Below are positions 10,501 to 18,825 of a stretch of DNA of 64,000 nucleotides, piece by piece. The stretch is from Candidatus Tectomicrobia bacterium (lineage in GTDB: Bacteria; UBA8248). Under the pieces are notes generated by a model. The model saw nothing but the letters and a program-made list of their open reading frames with translations, was not told the DNA's origin and did no database searches. Made by a program: the position numbers and the translations under genes. The stretch spans positions 62,001-126,000 of the forward strand of contig JACPUR010000017.1 of the NCBI GenBank assembly GCA_016192135.1, given 5' to 3'. Every line of letters begins with the position of its first letter. Within the stretch, counting starts at the first letter, position 1.

Positions 10501-11511
10501 ATGCGGCTTTCGGAGATCGCGAGGGCCCTCGGGGGCGAGGTGGTGGGAGACGGCGCCTTCGAGGTGCGCGACGTGGCCGAATACGCCGCCGCCGGCCCCG
10601 GCTCCCTCAGTTGCGCCGACTCCCTCGACAGGCTCAAATCCCCTACCTCCGCGGGCGCCCTGATCGTCCCGCCGGGCGCCGACCCGGGCCGGCCCGGCAT
10701 CCGCTGCGCCCATCCCCGGCTCGCCTTCGCGCGCGCGGTGGAGTTCTTGCGCCCGGCGCCGCCGCGGCTAGACGGGGTGCATCCGGCCGCCGTCGTGGAC
10801 CCCGGGGCCCGCCTCGGGCGGGGCGTGGGCGTCGGGGCCCAGGCCTCCATCGCGGCGGGCGCCGCGATCGGGGACCGCTCCCAGGTGGGGGCGGGCGCCC
10901 GGATCGGGGAAGGGGTGACGCTCGGGGCCGACTGCGACGTGCAGCCGAACTGCGTCCTTTACCCGGGCGTGCGGGTGGGGGACCGCGTCGTCATCCAGGC
11001 GGGAGCCGTCATCGGTGCGGACGGCTTCGGCCACGTGCCCGACGAGGCCGGCCGCCTCCACAAGTTCCCCCAGCGGGGGACCGTCGTGATCGAGGACGAC
11101 GTCGAGATCGGCGCCAACGCCACCATCGCCCGGGCCGCGCTCGGCGAGACCCGCATCGGGCGGGGGACGAAGATCGACAACCTCGTCCAGATCGGCCACA
11201 ACAGCATCGTAGGCGCGGACTGCGCCCTAGCCGGCCAGGTGGGCATCTCCGGCAGCGTCCGGATTGGCAACAGGGTCTTGATGGGCGGGCAGGTCGGCGT
11301 CGCCGACCACGTCACCATCGGGGACGGCGCCCGCCTCGCCGCCCAGACGGGGGTGAACAAGAGCCTCGAGGGCGGGAAGACCTATCTCGACGCGCCGGCC
11401 GCCGAGGCCGGCGAGGCCCGCCGCCGGCTCGCGGCCTACCGGCGCCTGCCCGAACTGCTCCGGCGCGTCCATGAGCTGGAGGAGAAACTGCGGGAGACCG
11501 GGAAGCCATGA
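10501..11511 (+). CDS. lpxD: UDP-3-O-(acyl)glucosamine N-acyltransferase
   Basis: Third committed step of lipid A synthesis: adds the N-linked hydroxyacyl chain from acyl-ACP. The 336-residue protein has an N-terminal uridine-binding domain (MRLSEIARALGGEVVGDGAF) and a left-handed beta-helix of hexapeptide repeats from about residue 100 to 290 (VHPAAVVDPGARLGRGVGVG). GADGFG and the catalytic-type His (~233, in QIGHNSIVG) are present. Its stop overlaps the fabZ start as ATGA. Confidence 0.96.
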   Translation: MRLSEIARALGGEVVGDGAFEVRDVAEYAAAGPGSLSCADSLDRLKSPTSAGALIVPPGADPGRPGIRCAHPRLAFARAVEFLRPAPPRLDGVHPAAVVDPGARLGRGVGVGAQASIAAGAAIGDRSQVGAGARIGEGVTLGADCDVQPNCVLYPGVRVGDRVVIQAGAVIGADGFGHVPDEAGRLHKFPQRGTVVIEDDVEIGANATIARAALGETRIGRGTKIDNLVQIGHNSIVGADCALAGQVGISGSVRIGNRVLMGGQVGVADHVTIGDGARLAAQTGVNKSLEGGKTYLDAPAAEAGEARRRLAAYRRLPELLRRVHELEEKLRETGKP

Positions 11512-11954
11512 TGGGGCCCGAGGACATCCAGCGCCTGATCCCCCACCGCTTCCCCATGCTCATGGTGGACCGCGTCCTGGAGCTGGACCGGGAAAACGTC
11601 GCCATCGTGACCCAGAAGAACGTGTCCCACAACGAACCATTCTTCAATGGGCACTTCCCCGGCCGGCCCATCATGCCCGGCGTCCTCATCATCGAGGCCA
11701 TGGCCCAAACCGGCATCCTCTGCCTCTTCGCGCTGGAGAAGGTGAGGATAGGCTGCGACTTCTTCTTCGGCGGCATCGAGCGTGCCCGCTTCCGCCGCGC
11801 CGTGGTGCCGGGGGACGTCCTCCGCATCGAGGTCCAGCTGCTCCAGAGCCGCGGCAACTACTGGAAGATGGAGGGCACGGCGCTGGTCGAGGGCGAGACG
11901 GCCGCCGACGCCGTCCTGACCGCCGTCACCATGCCCCCCAAAGCCGAGCCGTGA
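11508..11954 (+). CDS. fabZ: 3-hydroxyacyl-[ACP] dehydratase FabZ
   Basis: Dehydrates 3-hydroxyacyl-ACP in fatty acid elongation, drawing on the same hydroxyacyl-ACP pool used by LpxA and LpxD. The 148-residue hot-dog protein carries PHRFPMLMVDRV and the active-site segment NGHFPGRPIMPGV with catalytic His49 and Glu63 (IIEAMAQ). Start ATG overlaps the lpxD stop by 4 bases, and its own stop overlaps the lpxA GTG start. Placement between lpxD and lpxA is standard. Confidence 0.97.
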   Translation: MMGPEDIQRLIPHRFPMLMVDRVLELDRENVAIVTQKNVSHNEPFFNGHFPGRPIMPGVLIIEAMAQTGILCLFALEKVRIGCDFFFGGIERARFRRAVVPGDVLRIEVQLLQSRGNYWKMEGTALVEGETAADAVLTAVTMPPKAEP

Positions 11955-12733
11955 GCCGAATCCATCCCTCCGCGCACGTCGATCCCGGAGCTATCCTCGC
12001 CCCTGGCGTCCGCATCGGCCCGGGCGCGGTCGTGGGCGCCGGCGTCCAGCTCGGCGAGGGCTGCGAGGTGGGCCCCCACGCCGTGCTGGAGGGCCCCGCC
12101 GTCATCGGGGCCGGGTGCCGCTTCTTCGCGGGCTCGGCGGTCGGCGCCGAAGGCCAGGTCGTGCATCTCGAGGGCAAGGGCGGGGGCGTCGAGATCGGCG
12201 CCGGCACCGTGCTCCGGGAGACGGTCACCATCCACCGCTCCATGCACGAGGGCAAGGCGACCCGGGTGGGCGAGGGGTGCTACCTCATGGTCGGGGCCCA
12301 CGTAGCCCACGATTGCCGGGTGGGGGACCGCGTCATCTTCGCCAATGGTGTTGCCATCGGCGGCCACGTGAAGGTCGGTGACGACGGCGTCTTCTCGGGC
12401 TTGGTCGCTGTGCATCAGTTTGTGCAGATTGGGCCGGGGGTCATGATTGGAGGGCCCTGCGGCGTGCGGAAGGACGTGCCCCCTTACACCACGGTCGAGG
12501 GGGATCCCCCCCGGGTGCGCGGCCTCAACGTCGTGGGCCTGCGCCGGCGCGGCGTGCCGGCCGAGGTCCGCGCCCACCTGAAGCGGGCGTACCGCATCCT
12601 CTTCGAGGAGGCCACGACCGTGGCGGAGGCCGCCGATCGAATCGAGAGGGAGCTTCCCCCGGGACGGGAGATTCAAACCATGGTACAATTCATCCGCTCA
12701 TCGGAGCGCGGGATTTATCGCGGGGCGGTCTAG
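11951..12733 (+). CDS. lpxA: Acyl-ACP--UDP-N-acetylglucosamine O-acyltransferase
   Basis: First step of lipid A synthesis. The 260-residue protein starts at GTG 11951 in a GTGA overlap with fabZ (SRIHPSAHVDPGAILAPG). It is a left-handed beta-helix of hexapeptide repeats with catalytic His120 in GAHVAHDCRVG, then a helical C-terminal domain (LNVVGLRRRGVPAEVRAHLK) as in other LpxA proteins. Length is close to the E. coli enzyme (262). Confidence 0.97.
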   Translation: MSRIHPSAHVDPGAILAPGVRIGPGAVVGAGVQLGEGCEVGPHAVLEGPAVIGAGCRFFAGSAVGAEGQVVHLEGKGGGVEIGAGTVLRETVTIHRSMHEGKATRVGEGCYLMVGAHVAHDCRVGDRVIFANGVAIGGHVKVGDDGVFSGLVAVHQFVQIGPGVMIGGPCGVRKDVPPYTTVEGDPPRVRGLNVVGLRRRGVPAEVRAHLKRAYRILFEEATTVAEAADRIERELPPGREIQTMVQFIRSSERGIYRGAV

Positions 12734-12759
12734 GTTTTTTCGCCCGGAGAGGTTTTCGG

Positions 12760-13728
12760 ATGGACGCATTGCGCGTAGGCATCATCGGGGCCGGACACAT
12801 GGGGAGCTATCATGTGGCGGCCCTCGCGGAACTCATGGACGCCCGCCTCACTGCCGTGGCCGACCTCGATCGCCACCGCGCGGAGGAGGTGGCCGGGAGG
12901 TACGGCGCCGCCGCCTTCTCCGACGCCGCCCAGCTCGTGGGGCGGATCGACGCGGCCATCGTGGCTGTGCCCACGGTGCAGCATTACGCGGTTTCCCGCC
13001 TCCTCTTGCAGAACGGCGTTCACGTGCTGGTCGAGAAGCCCATCTGCCCCGGGCTGGAGGAGGCGCGCGATCTCTTCCGCCTCGCGACAAAGAACGGGCT
13101 CGTGCTCCACATCGGCCACGTCGAGCGGTTCAACGGCGCTGTCCAGGAGCTGAGCCAGATCGTCCGCTATCCGATCCTGATCGAATGCAGGCGCCTGGGA
13201 CCCTTCTCCCACCGCGTGCGCGAGGACGGCGTCGTCCTCGACCTAATGATCCACGACCTGGACATCGCCATGCGCCTGGTGAATGAGGAGATCGCCGGCA
13301 TCTCGGCGGCGGGCGCCTCCGTCTTGAGCGACCGGGACGACGTGGCGAACGTCCAGATCCACTTCACCGGCGGGTGCATCGCCAACCTCACCGCCAGCCG
13401 CGTCACGCAGAACAAGATCCGCACTCTCGCCATCACCCAGCCCGACGCCTATATCACCCTCGACTACGCCGACCAGGAACTCCGTATCCACCGCCAGGCG
13501 TCGAGCGAGCACTCCCTCTCCCGCGAGGAGCTCAAGTACCGCGAGCAGTCCCAGGTGGAGCGGCTTTTCGTCCACAAGGAAAATCCCCTGAAGATCGAGC
13601 TGCGGCACTTCCTCGCCGCGGTGCGGGCCGGCGCCGTGGTGGCCGACCCCGAGCGCGAGCTGATGTCGCTGGACGTGGCGCTGCGCATCGTCCGGATGCT
13701 GAATCTGCCCGCGCCCGCCCGTATCTGA
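12760..13728 (+). CDS. Gfo/Idh/MocA-family oxidoreductase of the lpx operon
   Basis: NAD(P)-dependent sugar oxidoreductase type. The 322-residue protein has an N-terminal Rossmann fold (LRVGIIGAGHMGSYHVAALAE), the family EKP motif (VLVEKPICPGLEEA) and the C-terminal alpha/beta domain with DLMIHDLDIAMRLV. It lies between lpxA and lpxI, a position occupied by a Gfo/Idh gene in many deltaproteobacterial lpx operons. In Acidithiobacillus the equivalent GnnA makes the 3-keto sugar used with the aminotransferase GnnB to give amide-linked lipid A. No gnnB-like gene is present in this window, so the substrate is undetermined. It most likely acts on a UDP-sugar linked to lipid A or core assembly (inference). 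Confidence 0.8.
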   Translation: MDALRVGIIGAGHMGSYHVAALAELMDARLTAVADLDRHRAEEVAGRYGAAAFSDAAQLVGRIDAAIVAVPTVQHYAVSRLLLQNGVHVLVEKPICPGLEEARDLFRLATKNGLVLHIGHVERFNGAVQELSQIVRYPILIECRRLGPFSHRVREDGVVLDLMIHDLDIAMRLVNEEIAGISAAGASVLSDRDDVANVQIHFTGGCIANLTASRVTQNKIRTLAITQPDAYITLDYADQELRIHRQASSEHSLSREELKYREQSQVERLFVHKENPLKIELRHFLAAVRAGAVVADPERELMSLDVALRIVRMLNLPAPARI

Positions 13729-13738
13729 TCCCGCCAGA

Positions 13739-14569
13739 ATGGCCGAGTCTCCGGAGCGGATCGGGCTGATCGCCGGCTCGGGAGCCCTGGCCGGGGAGTT
13801 CCTCTCCTCCGCCCGGGGGCGCGGCTGCGAGGTGGCCGTGGCGGCGCTCTCCGAGTCTGTGCGCCGGGAGCTCGAGCCGGGGGCGAGCGCCATCGCGCAC
13901 CTTCCCCCCAGCCAGCCCAAGAAGATCATCCGCTTCTTCCACTCCGCGGGCGTCGAGCGCGTCGCCTTCGCCGGCAAGGTCGAGAAGCGCCTCCTCTTCC
14001 AGACCCTTCGCTTCGACCTCGACGCCCTGCGCTTCATCCAGCGCGCCCGGAACCTGGCCGACGTCACCATCATGGACGAGGTCGTCCGCTACGCCGAGGA
14101 GAACGGCCTGCGGGTGCTTCCCCAGACCGAGTACCTGGGCCACCTCCTCGCTCCCGAGGGCCCGATCGGGCGCCGCAGGCTGAAGGAGGCCCAGCGGAAG
14201 GACGCGGCTTACGCCATCCGCATGGCCCGCGAGATCGCCCGCCTCGACATCGGGCAGACGGTGGTGGTGCGCAAGGGGGCGGTGGTGGCGGTCGAGGCCG
14301 TCGAGGGGACGGATGAGGCCATCCGCCGGGGCTGCCGCCTCGCCGGGAAGGGCGCCCTGGTGTGCAAGGCGGCCCGCCCGAAGCAGGACCTCCGCTACGA
14401 CATCCCCGTGGTGGGGCCGGGGACGCTTGACGCCGTCCGCGAGGGCGGGGCCTCCGCCCTCCTGGTGGAGGCGGGGCGCACCTTCCTGCTCGAGCGGGAG
14501 CGCCTCGCGCGGGAGGCCGACGCCGCGGGGGTGGCCCTCGCCGGCTGGTCCGGCGAAGGCGAGCCATGA
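13739..14569 (+). CDS. lpxI: UDP-2,3-diacylglucosamine pyrophosphatase LpxI
   Basis: Hydrolyses UDP-2,3-diacylglucosamine to lipid X, replacing LpxH (no LpxH-like gene is seen here). The 276-residue protein has the LpxI/DUF1009 layout: IGLIAGSGALAGEFLSSARG at the N-terminus, FAGKVEKRLLF, then the C-terminal catalytic domain with DIGQTVVVRKGAVVAVEAVEGTD region motifs, LVCKAARPKQDLRYDIPVVG and VEAGRTFLLER. It ends in an ATGA overlap with lpxB. Confidence 0.94.
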   Translation: MAESPERIGLIAGSGALAGEFLSSARGRGCEVAVAALSESVRRELEPGASAIAHLPPSQPKKIIRFFHSAGVERVAFAGKVEKRLLFQTLRFDLDALRFIQRARNLADVTIMDEVVRYAEENGLRVLPQTEYLGHLLAPEGPIGRRRLKEAQRKDAAYAIRMAREIARLDIGQTVVVRKGAVVAVEAVEGTDEAIRRGCRLAGKGALVCKAARPKQDLRYDIPVVGPGTLDAVREGGASALLVEAGRTFLLERERLAREADAAGVALAGWSGEGEP

Positions 14570-15726
14570 GCGGCGGGGCCTCCCCGATCTGGCTCGTGGC
14601 GGGGGAGCCCTCGGGGGACGCGCATGCGGGCCGGCTCCTGGCCGCCATGAGGGCGAAGCGGCCGGATCTCCGCGCCGCCGGGGTGGGCGGGGACGCGATG
14701 CGGGGGGCCGGCTGCGAGATCCTCCACGGCATCGGCTCCCTCGCCGTCACGGGCTTCCTGGACGTCCCGCGCATCATCCCGAGGCTGCGGCGCCTGAAGC
14801 GGGACCTGATCGAGCGCGCCCGGAGCGAGCGCCCCCGGGCCGTCGTCCTCGTCGACTATCCTGGCTTCAACCTGAACCTCGCCAAGGCCCTGCGGAGGCT
14901 TCCCGGGCGGCCCCGCCTCGTCTACTTCATCCCGCCCCAGGTGTGGGCGTGGTGGGCCGGGCGCGCGGGCGTCATCGCCCGGACCTTCGACCTCATCCTG
15001 ACCATCTACCCCTTCGAGCCCGCCTGCTTCCGCCGCGAGGGCGGGAGGGCGGAGTTCATCGGCAACCCGGTCGCGCACGCCCTGCGGGGGGCGCCCGATC
15101 GCGGGGCGGCGCGGCGGGCGCTCGAAATCCCGCCGGATGCCCGCGTGGCGGCCTTCCTGCCGGGCAGCCGGGGCAAGGAGGTGGACCGCCACCTCGCCCC
15201 CATGGCGGGGGCGGCGCGGCTCCTCCGGGAGAGATGGCCCGACGCCGTCTTCCTCGTCTCCGAGGCGGAGGCCCTCCGGCCGGGGGCGGTTTCGGAGCGG
15301 GTGCGGGACGAGGGAGTGTCGCTCCGGGTGGTCCGGGGGCGGATGGCCGAGGTGGTGCGGGCGGCGGACGCCGCCGTGGTGGCGAGCGGCACGGCCTCTC
15401 TCGAGACGGGGCTCCTCGGGACGCCCATGGCGGTGGTCTATGCGTCCGATCCCTTCACCTATCTCATGGGCAAGTATTTCCTGATCCGGGTGGACTACCT
15501 GAGCCTGGTGAACCTCCTCGCGGGACGGGAGATCGCGCCCGAGCTCTACCAGCGGGAGGTCCGCCCTGCGCCTATCGCGGAGGTTCTGGGCCGGCTGCTC
15601 GAGGACCCCGCGGCGCGGGAGCACCAGCGCGAGGCGCTGGCGGCCATCCGGCGCGCGCTGGAGGGGCCGGACCCCTACGAGCGGGCGGCGGGGCGCATCC
15701 TGGAGTTGCTGGAGGAGGCGCCGTGA
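14566..15726 (+). CDS. lpxB: Lipid-A-disaccharide synthase
   Basis: Joins UDP-2,3-diacylglucosamine and lipid X into the beta-1,6 disaccharide at the inner membrane. The 386-residue GT19 enzyme shows VAGEPSGDAHAGRLL, the FIPPQVWAWW segment, LPGSRGKEVDRHLAPM and the nucleotide-binding ASGTASLETGLLG. Start ATG overlaps lpxI; the stop overlaps the GTG of the acyltransferase downstream. All conserved blocks are present at normal length. Confidence 0.97.
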   Translation: MSGGASPIWLVAGEPSGDAHAGRLLAAMRAKRPDLRAAGVGGDAMRGAGCEILHGIGSLAVTGFLDVPRIIPRLRRLKRDLIERARSERPRAVVLVDYPGFNLNLAKALRRLPGRPRLVYFIPPQVWAWWAGRAGVIARTFDLILTIYPFEPACFRREGGRAEFIGNPVAHALRGAPDRGAARRALEIPPDARVAAFLPGSRGKEVDRHLAPMAGAARLLRERWPDAVFLVSEAEALRPGAVSERVRDEGVSLRVVRGRMAEVVRAADAAVVASGTASLETGLLGTPMAVVYASDPFTYLMGKYFLIRVDYLSLVNLLAGREIAPELYQREVRPAPIAEVLGRLLEDPAAREHQREALAAIRRALEGPDPYERAAGRILELLEEAP

Positions 15727-16460
15727 CCGCCGCGGGAAAGGCCGGGGACCCCCGGTTCGACGCGCGGGGCTGCAACCCGAACGCCCCTCTTCTCATTCGC
15801 CTGGCCGCCTCCTCCCTGGCGGGCTACCTCCGCTTCGTCTCCGCCACCGCGCGGGTGGAGATCCTCGAGCCCGGCTTCCACGCCGGGGTCCTGGCCTCTC
15901 CCGGGGGCGCCTACATCGGCGTCTTCTGGCACCGCAATCTCTCCCTGCCGTATATGTTCTATCGGGAGAGCGTGCCCCGCGCCTGCCTCGTGAGCCGGAG
16001 CCGGGACGGCGAGCTGCTGGCCCGCATCGTCGTCAGCCTGAACAGCCGCGCCGTCCGGGGTTCCTCCAGCGGCGCCGGCGGGCGGAGCAAGGGGGGCGCC
16101 GCGGCCCTTCTCGGGTTGAAGCGGGCCATCGAGGAGGGCTTTCACCTCGTCATCACTCCGGACGGCCCCAAGGGCCCTCCCGAGCGCCTGAAGCCGGGGG
16201 CAATCCTCCTCGCCGCCATGACGGGGCTCCCCGTCGTCCCCCTCGGCCTGGCGGCCTCCTGGTACTTCCGCCTCCCCACCTGGGACGGGACGATCGTCCC
16301 GCTGCCCTTCAGCCGCTTTGTGCTGAGCTACGGGGAGCCCCTCCGGGTCACGGACCATGGGGACGCGGCCATCGAGGCGGGCCGGGCCGAGCTCGAGCGC
16401 CGCCTTTGGGAGGCGGAGGCGCGCGCCTGGGCCCGCCTGAACCGGACGGGCCCCCGGTGA
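15723..16460 (+). CDS. DUF374-family lysophospholipid acyltransferase-like protein
   Basis: A 245-residue protein starting at GTG 15723 (GTGA overlap with lpxB). DUF374 proteins belong to the LPLAT acyltransferase superfamily. Here the pattern is IGVFWHRNLSLPYMF (the usual H-x4-D is replaced by a family-specific form), RGSSSGAGGRSKGGAAAL and LVITPDGPKGPPERLKPGA. No LpxL/HtrB-type late acyltransferase is in the window, so this gene, lodged between lpxB and waaA, is the best candidate for secondary acylation of the lipid A precursor. That role is inferred from position. Confidence 0.8.
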   Translation: MTAAGKAGDPRFDARGCNPNAPLLIRLAASSLAGYLRFVSATARVEILEPGFHAGVLASPGGAYIGVFWHRNLSLPYMFYRESVPRACLVSRSRDGELLARIVVSLNSRAVRGSSSGAGGRSKGGAAALLGLKRAIEEGFHLVITPDGPKGPPERLKPGAILLAAMTGLPVVPLGLAASWYFRLPTWDGTIVPLPFSRFVLSYGEPLRVTDHGDAAIEAGRAELERRLWEAEARAWARLNRTGPR

Positions 16461-17740
16461 AGCCCGCCGCCCACGCCCTCTACACCGCCGCGCTCTATCT
16501 GTTCTCGCCGGCGCTGGCTGTCTACTACGCCTTCAAGGTGCGCAAGCGCCGCATGGGCTTCGCGGGAATGGCGGAGCGCTTCGGGGGTGCGCCCGCGCTG
16601 CCCCCGGCGGGCGGGGAAAGCCGTCTCTGGCTCCACGCCGTCTCGCTCGGGGAGATGGGCGTCGCGGCCATCCTCGTGCGGGCGCTGAAGGAGAAGCGCC
16701 CCGGCCTGCGGATCGTCCTCTCCACGGTGACGGAGACGGGGCGGGAGGCGGCCTTCCGCATCCCGGGCGTGGAGGCCGCCTTCTATCTCCCGTTCGACTT
16801 CCCCTTCGCCGTGCGGCGGGCGCTGGGGCGGGTCCGGCCCGATGGCCTCGCCCTCATCGAGACCGAGCTCTGGCCGAACCTCATCCGGCTGGCCGGGGAG
16901 GGGGGTATCCCCGTGGCGGTGGTGAACGGGCGGCTCTCGGAGCGGTCCTTCCGCGGGCACCGCCGCTTCGCCGCCCTCGCGGGCTCCCCCGCCGAGGAGT
17001 TGAGCGGGGTGGCGGCCCGGGAGGAGCGGGACGCCCGGCGCTTCGAGGCGCTGGGCGCGCGGCGGGTGCTCGTCACCGGGAACCTCAAGTACGACGCGCC
17101 TCTTCCGGCCGGGAGCGGGGCGGGCGCCCGCTCCCACGGCTTCGAGGCGGGGGACGCGGTCATCGTCGCGGGGAGCACCCACCCGGGCGAGGAGGCAGCC
17201 GTGGCCAAGGCGGTGCGCGTGCTCCGGAGCCGCCACCCGAGCCTGGGCCTGCTGCTCGCCCCGCGCCGCCTCCAGCGGGCGGACGAGGCCGAGGCCGCCC
17301 TGCGGGCCGAGGGGCTGACCCCCGTCCGCTGGAGCGCCTGGTCGAAGGAGGGGAGGCCCGCCCCGGACCGGGTGGTTCTGCTGGATGTGATGGGAAAGCT
17401 GGCCGGGGCCTACGAGGGCGCCGCGCTGGCCTTCATCGGAGGGAGCCTCATCCCGCACGGCGGGCAGAATCCCATCGAGGCGGCGCGGTGGGGGGTGCCG
17501 GCGGTCTTCGGTCCGCACATGCAGAACTTCGCCGAGGTGGCCGAGGCCCTGGTCCGGCAGGGCGGGGCAATCCAGGTGGAAGGCCCTTTCGCACTGGAGA
17601 TGGCCTTCGAGACGTGGCTGTCGGACCCCGCAGCGCGCGCCCGGGCGGGCGGGGCCGCGCGGGACGTGGTGGAGGCGAACCAGGGGGCGGCGGCGCGGAC
17701 GGCGGACTTCCTCCTCGGGTTGCTGGAGAAGCCCCGGTGA
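16457..17740 (+). CDS. waaA: 3-deoxy-D-manno-octulosonic acid (Kdo) transferase
   Basis: Transfers Kdo from CMP-Kdo to lipid IVA. GTG 16457 overlaps the preceding stop. The 427-residue GT30 protein has an N-terminal membrane anchor (LYTAALYLFSPALAVYYAF), LWLHAVSLGEMGVAAIL containing the candidate catalytic Glu, LIETELWPNLIRLA, and the donor-site region FIGGSLIPHGGQNPIEAARWG. Whether it is mono- or bifunctional cannot be read from sequence. Kdo synthesis genes (kdsA, kdsB) are not in this window. Confidence 0.96.
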   Translation: MKPAAHALYTAALYLFSPALAVYYAFKVRKRRMGFAGMAERFGGAPALPPAGGESRLWLHAVSLGEMGVAAILVRALKEKRPGLRIVLSTVTETGREAAFRIPGVEAAFYLPFDFPFAVRRALGRVRPDGLALIETELWPNLIRLAGEGGIPVAVVNGRLSERSFRGHRRFAALAGSPAEELSGVAAREERDARRFEALGARRVLVTGNLKYDAPLPAGSGAGARSHGFEAGDAVIVAGSTHPGEEAAVAKAVRVLRSRHPSLGLLLAPRRLQRADEAEAALRAEGLTPVRWSAWSKEGRPAPDRVVLLDVMGKLAGAYEGAALAFIGGSLIPHGGQNPIEAARWGVPAVFGPHMQNFAEVAEALVRQGGAIQVEGPFALEMAFETWLSDPAARARAGGAARDVVEANQGAAARTADFLLGLLEKPR

Positions 17741-18825
17741 CGCGCGATCCGCTGGTCATGGCCCTGGAAGGGGAGCCGGACGCCCCGGCCTGGGCCCGGG
17801 CCTTCGCCTGGTGGCTCGCGCCCGCGGGAATCCTCTACCGGGGCGGGATGGCCCTGCGCCGCCGCCTCTACGAGCGCGGCGCCCTGGCCTCGCGGAGCGT
17901 TCCCGCGCCCGTCCTCTCGGTCGGCAACCTCACCCTGGGGGGGACGGGGAAGACCCCCGCCGTGGCCTGGCTGATCGGCCGCCTCCTGGAGGCGGGCCTG
18001 CGGCCCGCCGTGATGAGCCGGGGATACCGGGGCGGCGCGGCGGAGGTGAAGGTCGTGGGGGACGGGAGGGGGAATTTCCTTCCTTCTCCTCCGGCCGGGG
18101 ACGAGGCCGCCATGCTGGCGCGGCGCTTCCCCTCGGTCCCCGTCCTGACGGGGGCCGTCCGGGCCGACGCCGCGGAGCGAGCGGTGAGGGAGTTCGGGGC
18201 GGAGGCAATCGTCCTCGACGACGGTTTTCAGCACCTGGCGCTCCGGAGGGTGTGGGACCTCGTGCTGGTGAGGGGGGAGCGGCCCTGGGGGAACGGGCGG
18301 GTTTTTCCGGCCGGCGCCCTGCGCGAGCCGCGCTCGGCCCTGCGCCGGGCGGGGGCCGTCCTCGTCATGGGCCGGCAGGGCCCGGGAACGGGGGCGGAGA
18401 TCGCCTCCCTCGCGCCGGGGGTGCCGGCCTTCACGGGGCGCCTGGCGCCCGAGGCGCTCCTCGACGGGGAGGGCCGGCCCGCGGAGGGGCTGGAGTCGCT
18501 TCGGGGCAGGCGAATCGTGGCGGTCAGCGGCATCGCCCGGTCGGAGGGATTCGCGGCGATGCTGGCGGGGCTAGGGGCCGAGATCACCGAGCACCACGCC
18601 TATCCCGACCATACCGCCTACGGTCCCCTCGACGCGGCGCGCCTGGAGGAGAGCCTCCGGCGGACGGGAGCGGACCTCCTCCTCACGACGGAGAAGGACG
18701 CCGTGAAGCTCGCCCCGCTCCTGGCGGGCGGGCCGCTGCGGGCGTTGCGAATCGGCCTGGAGGTGGAGGAGGGGGAAACCCTCGCGCGCCTCGCGCGGGA
18801 GGCGGCGGGGCGCCTCAGCTCCTGA
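17737..18825 (+). CDS. lpxK: Tetraacyldisaccharide 4'-kinase
   Basis: Phosphorylates the 4' position of the lipid A disaccharide. GTG 17737 overlaps the waaA stop (GTGA). The 362-residue protein has an N-terminal membrane helix (WARAFAWWLAPAGILYRGG), P-loop SVGNLTLGGTGKTPAVAW (~60-75), VMSRGYRGG and IVLDDGFQHLALRR, the LpxK signature. Its last 11 bases overlap the end of convergent lptG. Confidence 0.96.
   Translation: MTRDPLVMALEGEPDAPAWARAFAWWLAPAGILYRGGMALRRRLYERGALASRSVPAPVLSVGNLTLGGTGKTPAVAWLIGRLLEAGLRPAVMSRGYRGGAAEVKVVGDGRGNFLPSPPAGDEAAMLARRFPSVPVLTGAVRADAAERAVREFGAEAIVLDDGFQHLALRRVWDLVLVRGERPWGNGRVFPAGALREPRSALRRAGAVLVMGRQGPGTGAEIASLAPGVPAFTGRLAPEALLDGEGRPAEGLESLRGRRIVAVSGIARSEGFAAMLAGLGAEITEHHAYPDHTAYGPLDAARLEESLRRTGADLLLTTEKDAVKLAPLLAGGPLRALRIGLEVEEGETLARLAREAAGRLSS

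Noticed and set aside
12760-13728. Gfo/Idh gene named gnnA
   Set aside because: The aminotransferase partner gnnB is not present in the window, and the slot is filled by Gfo/Idh genes in lineages not known to make GlcN3N.
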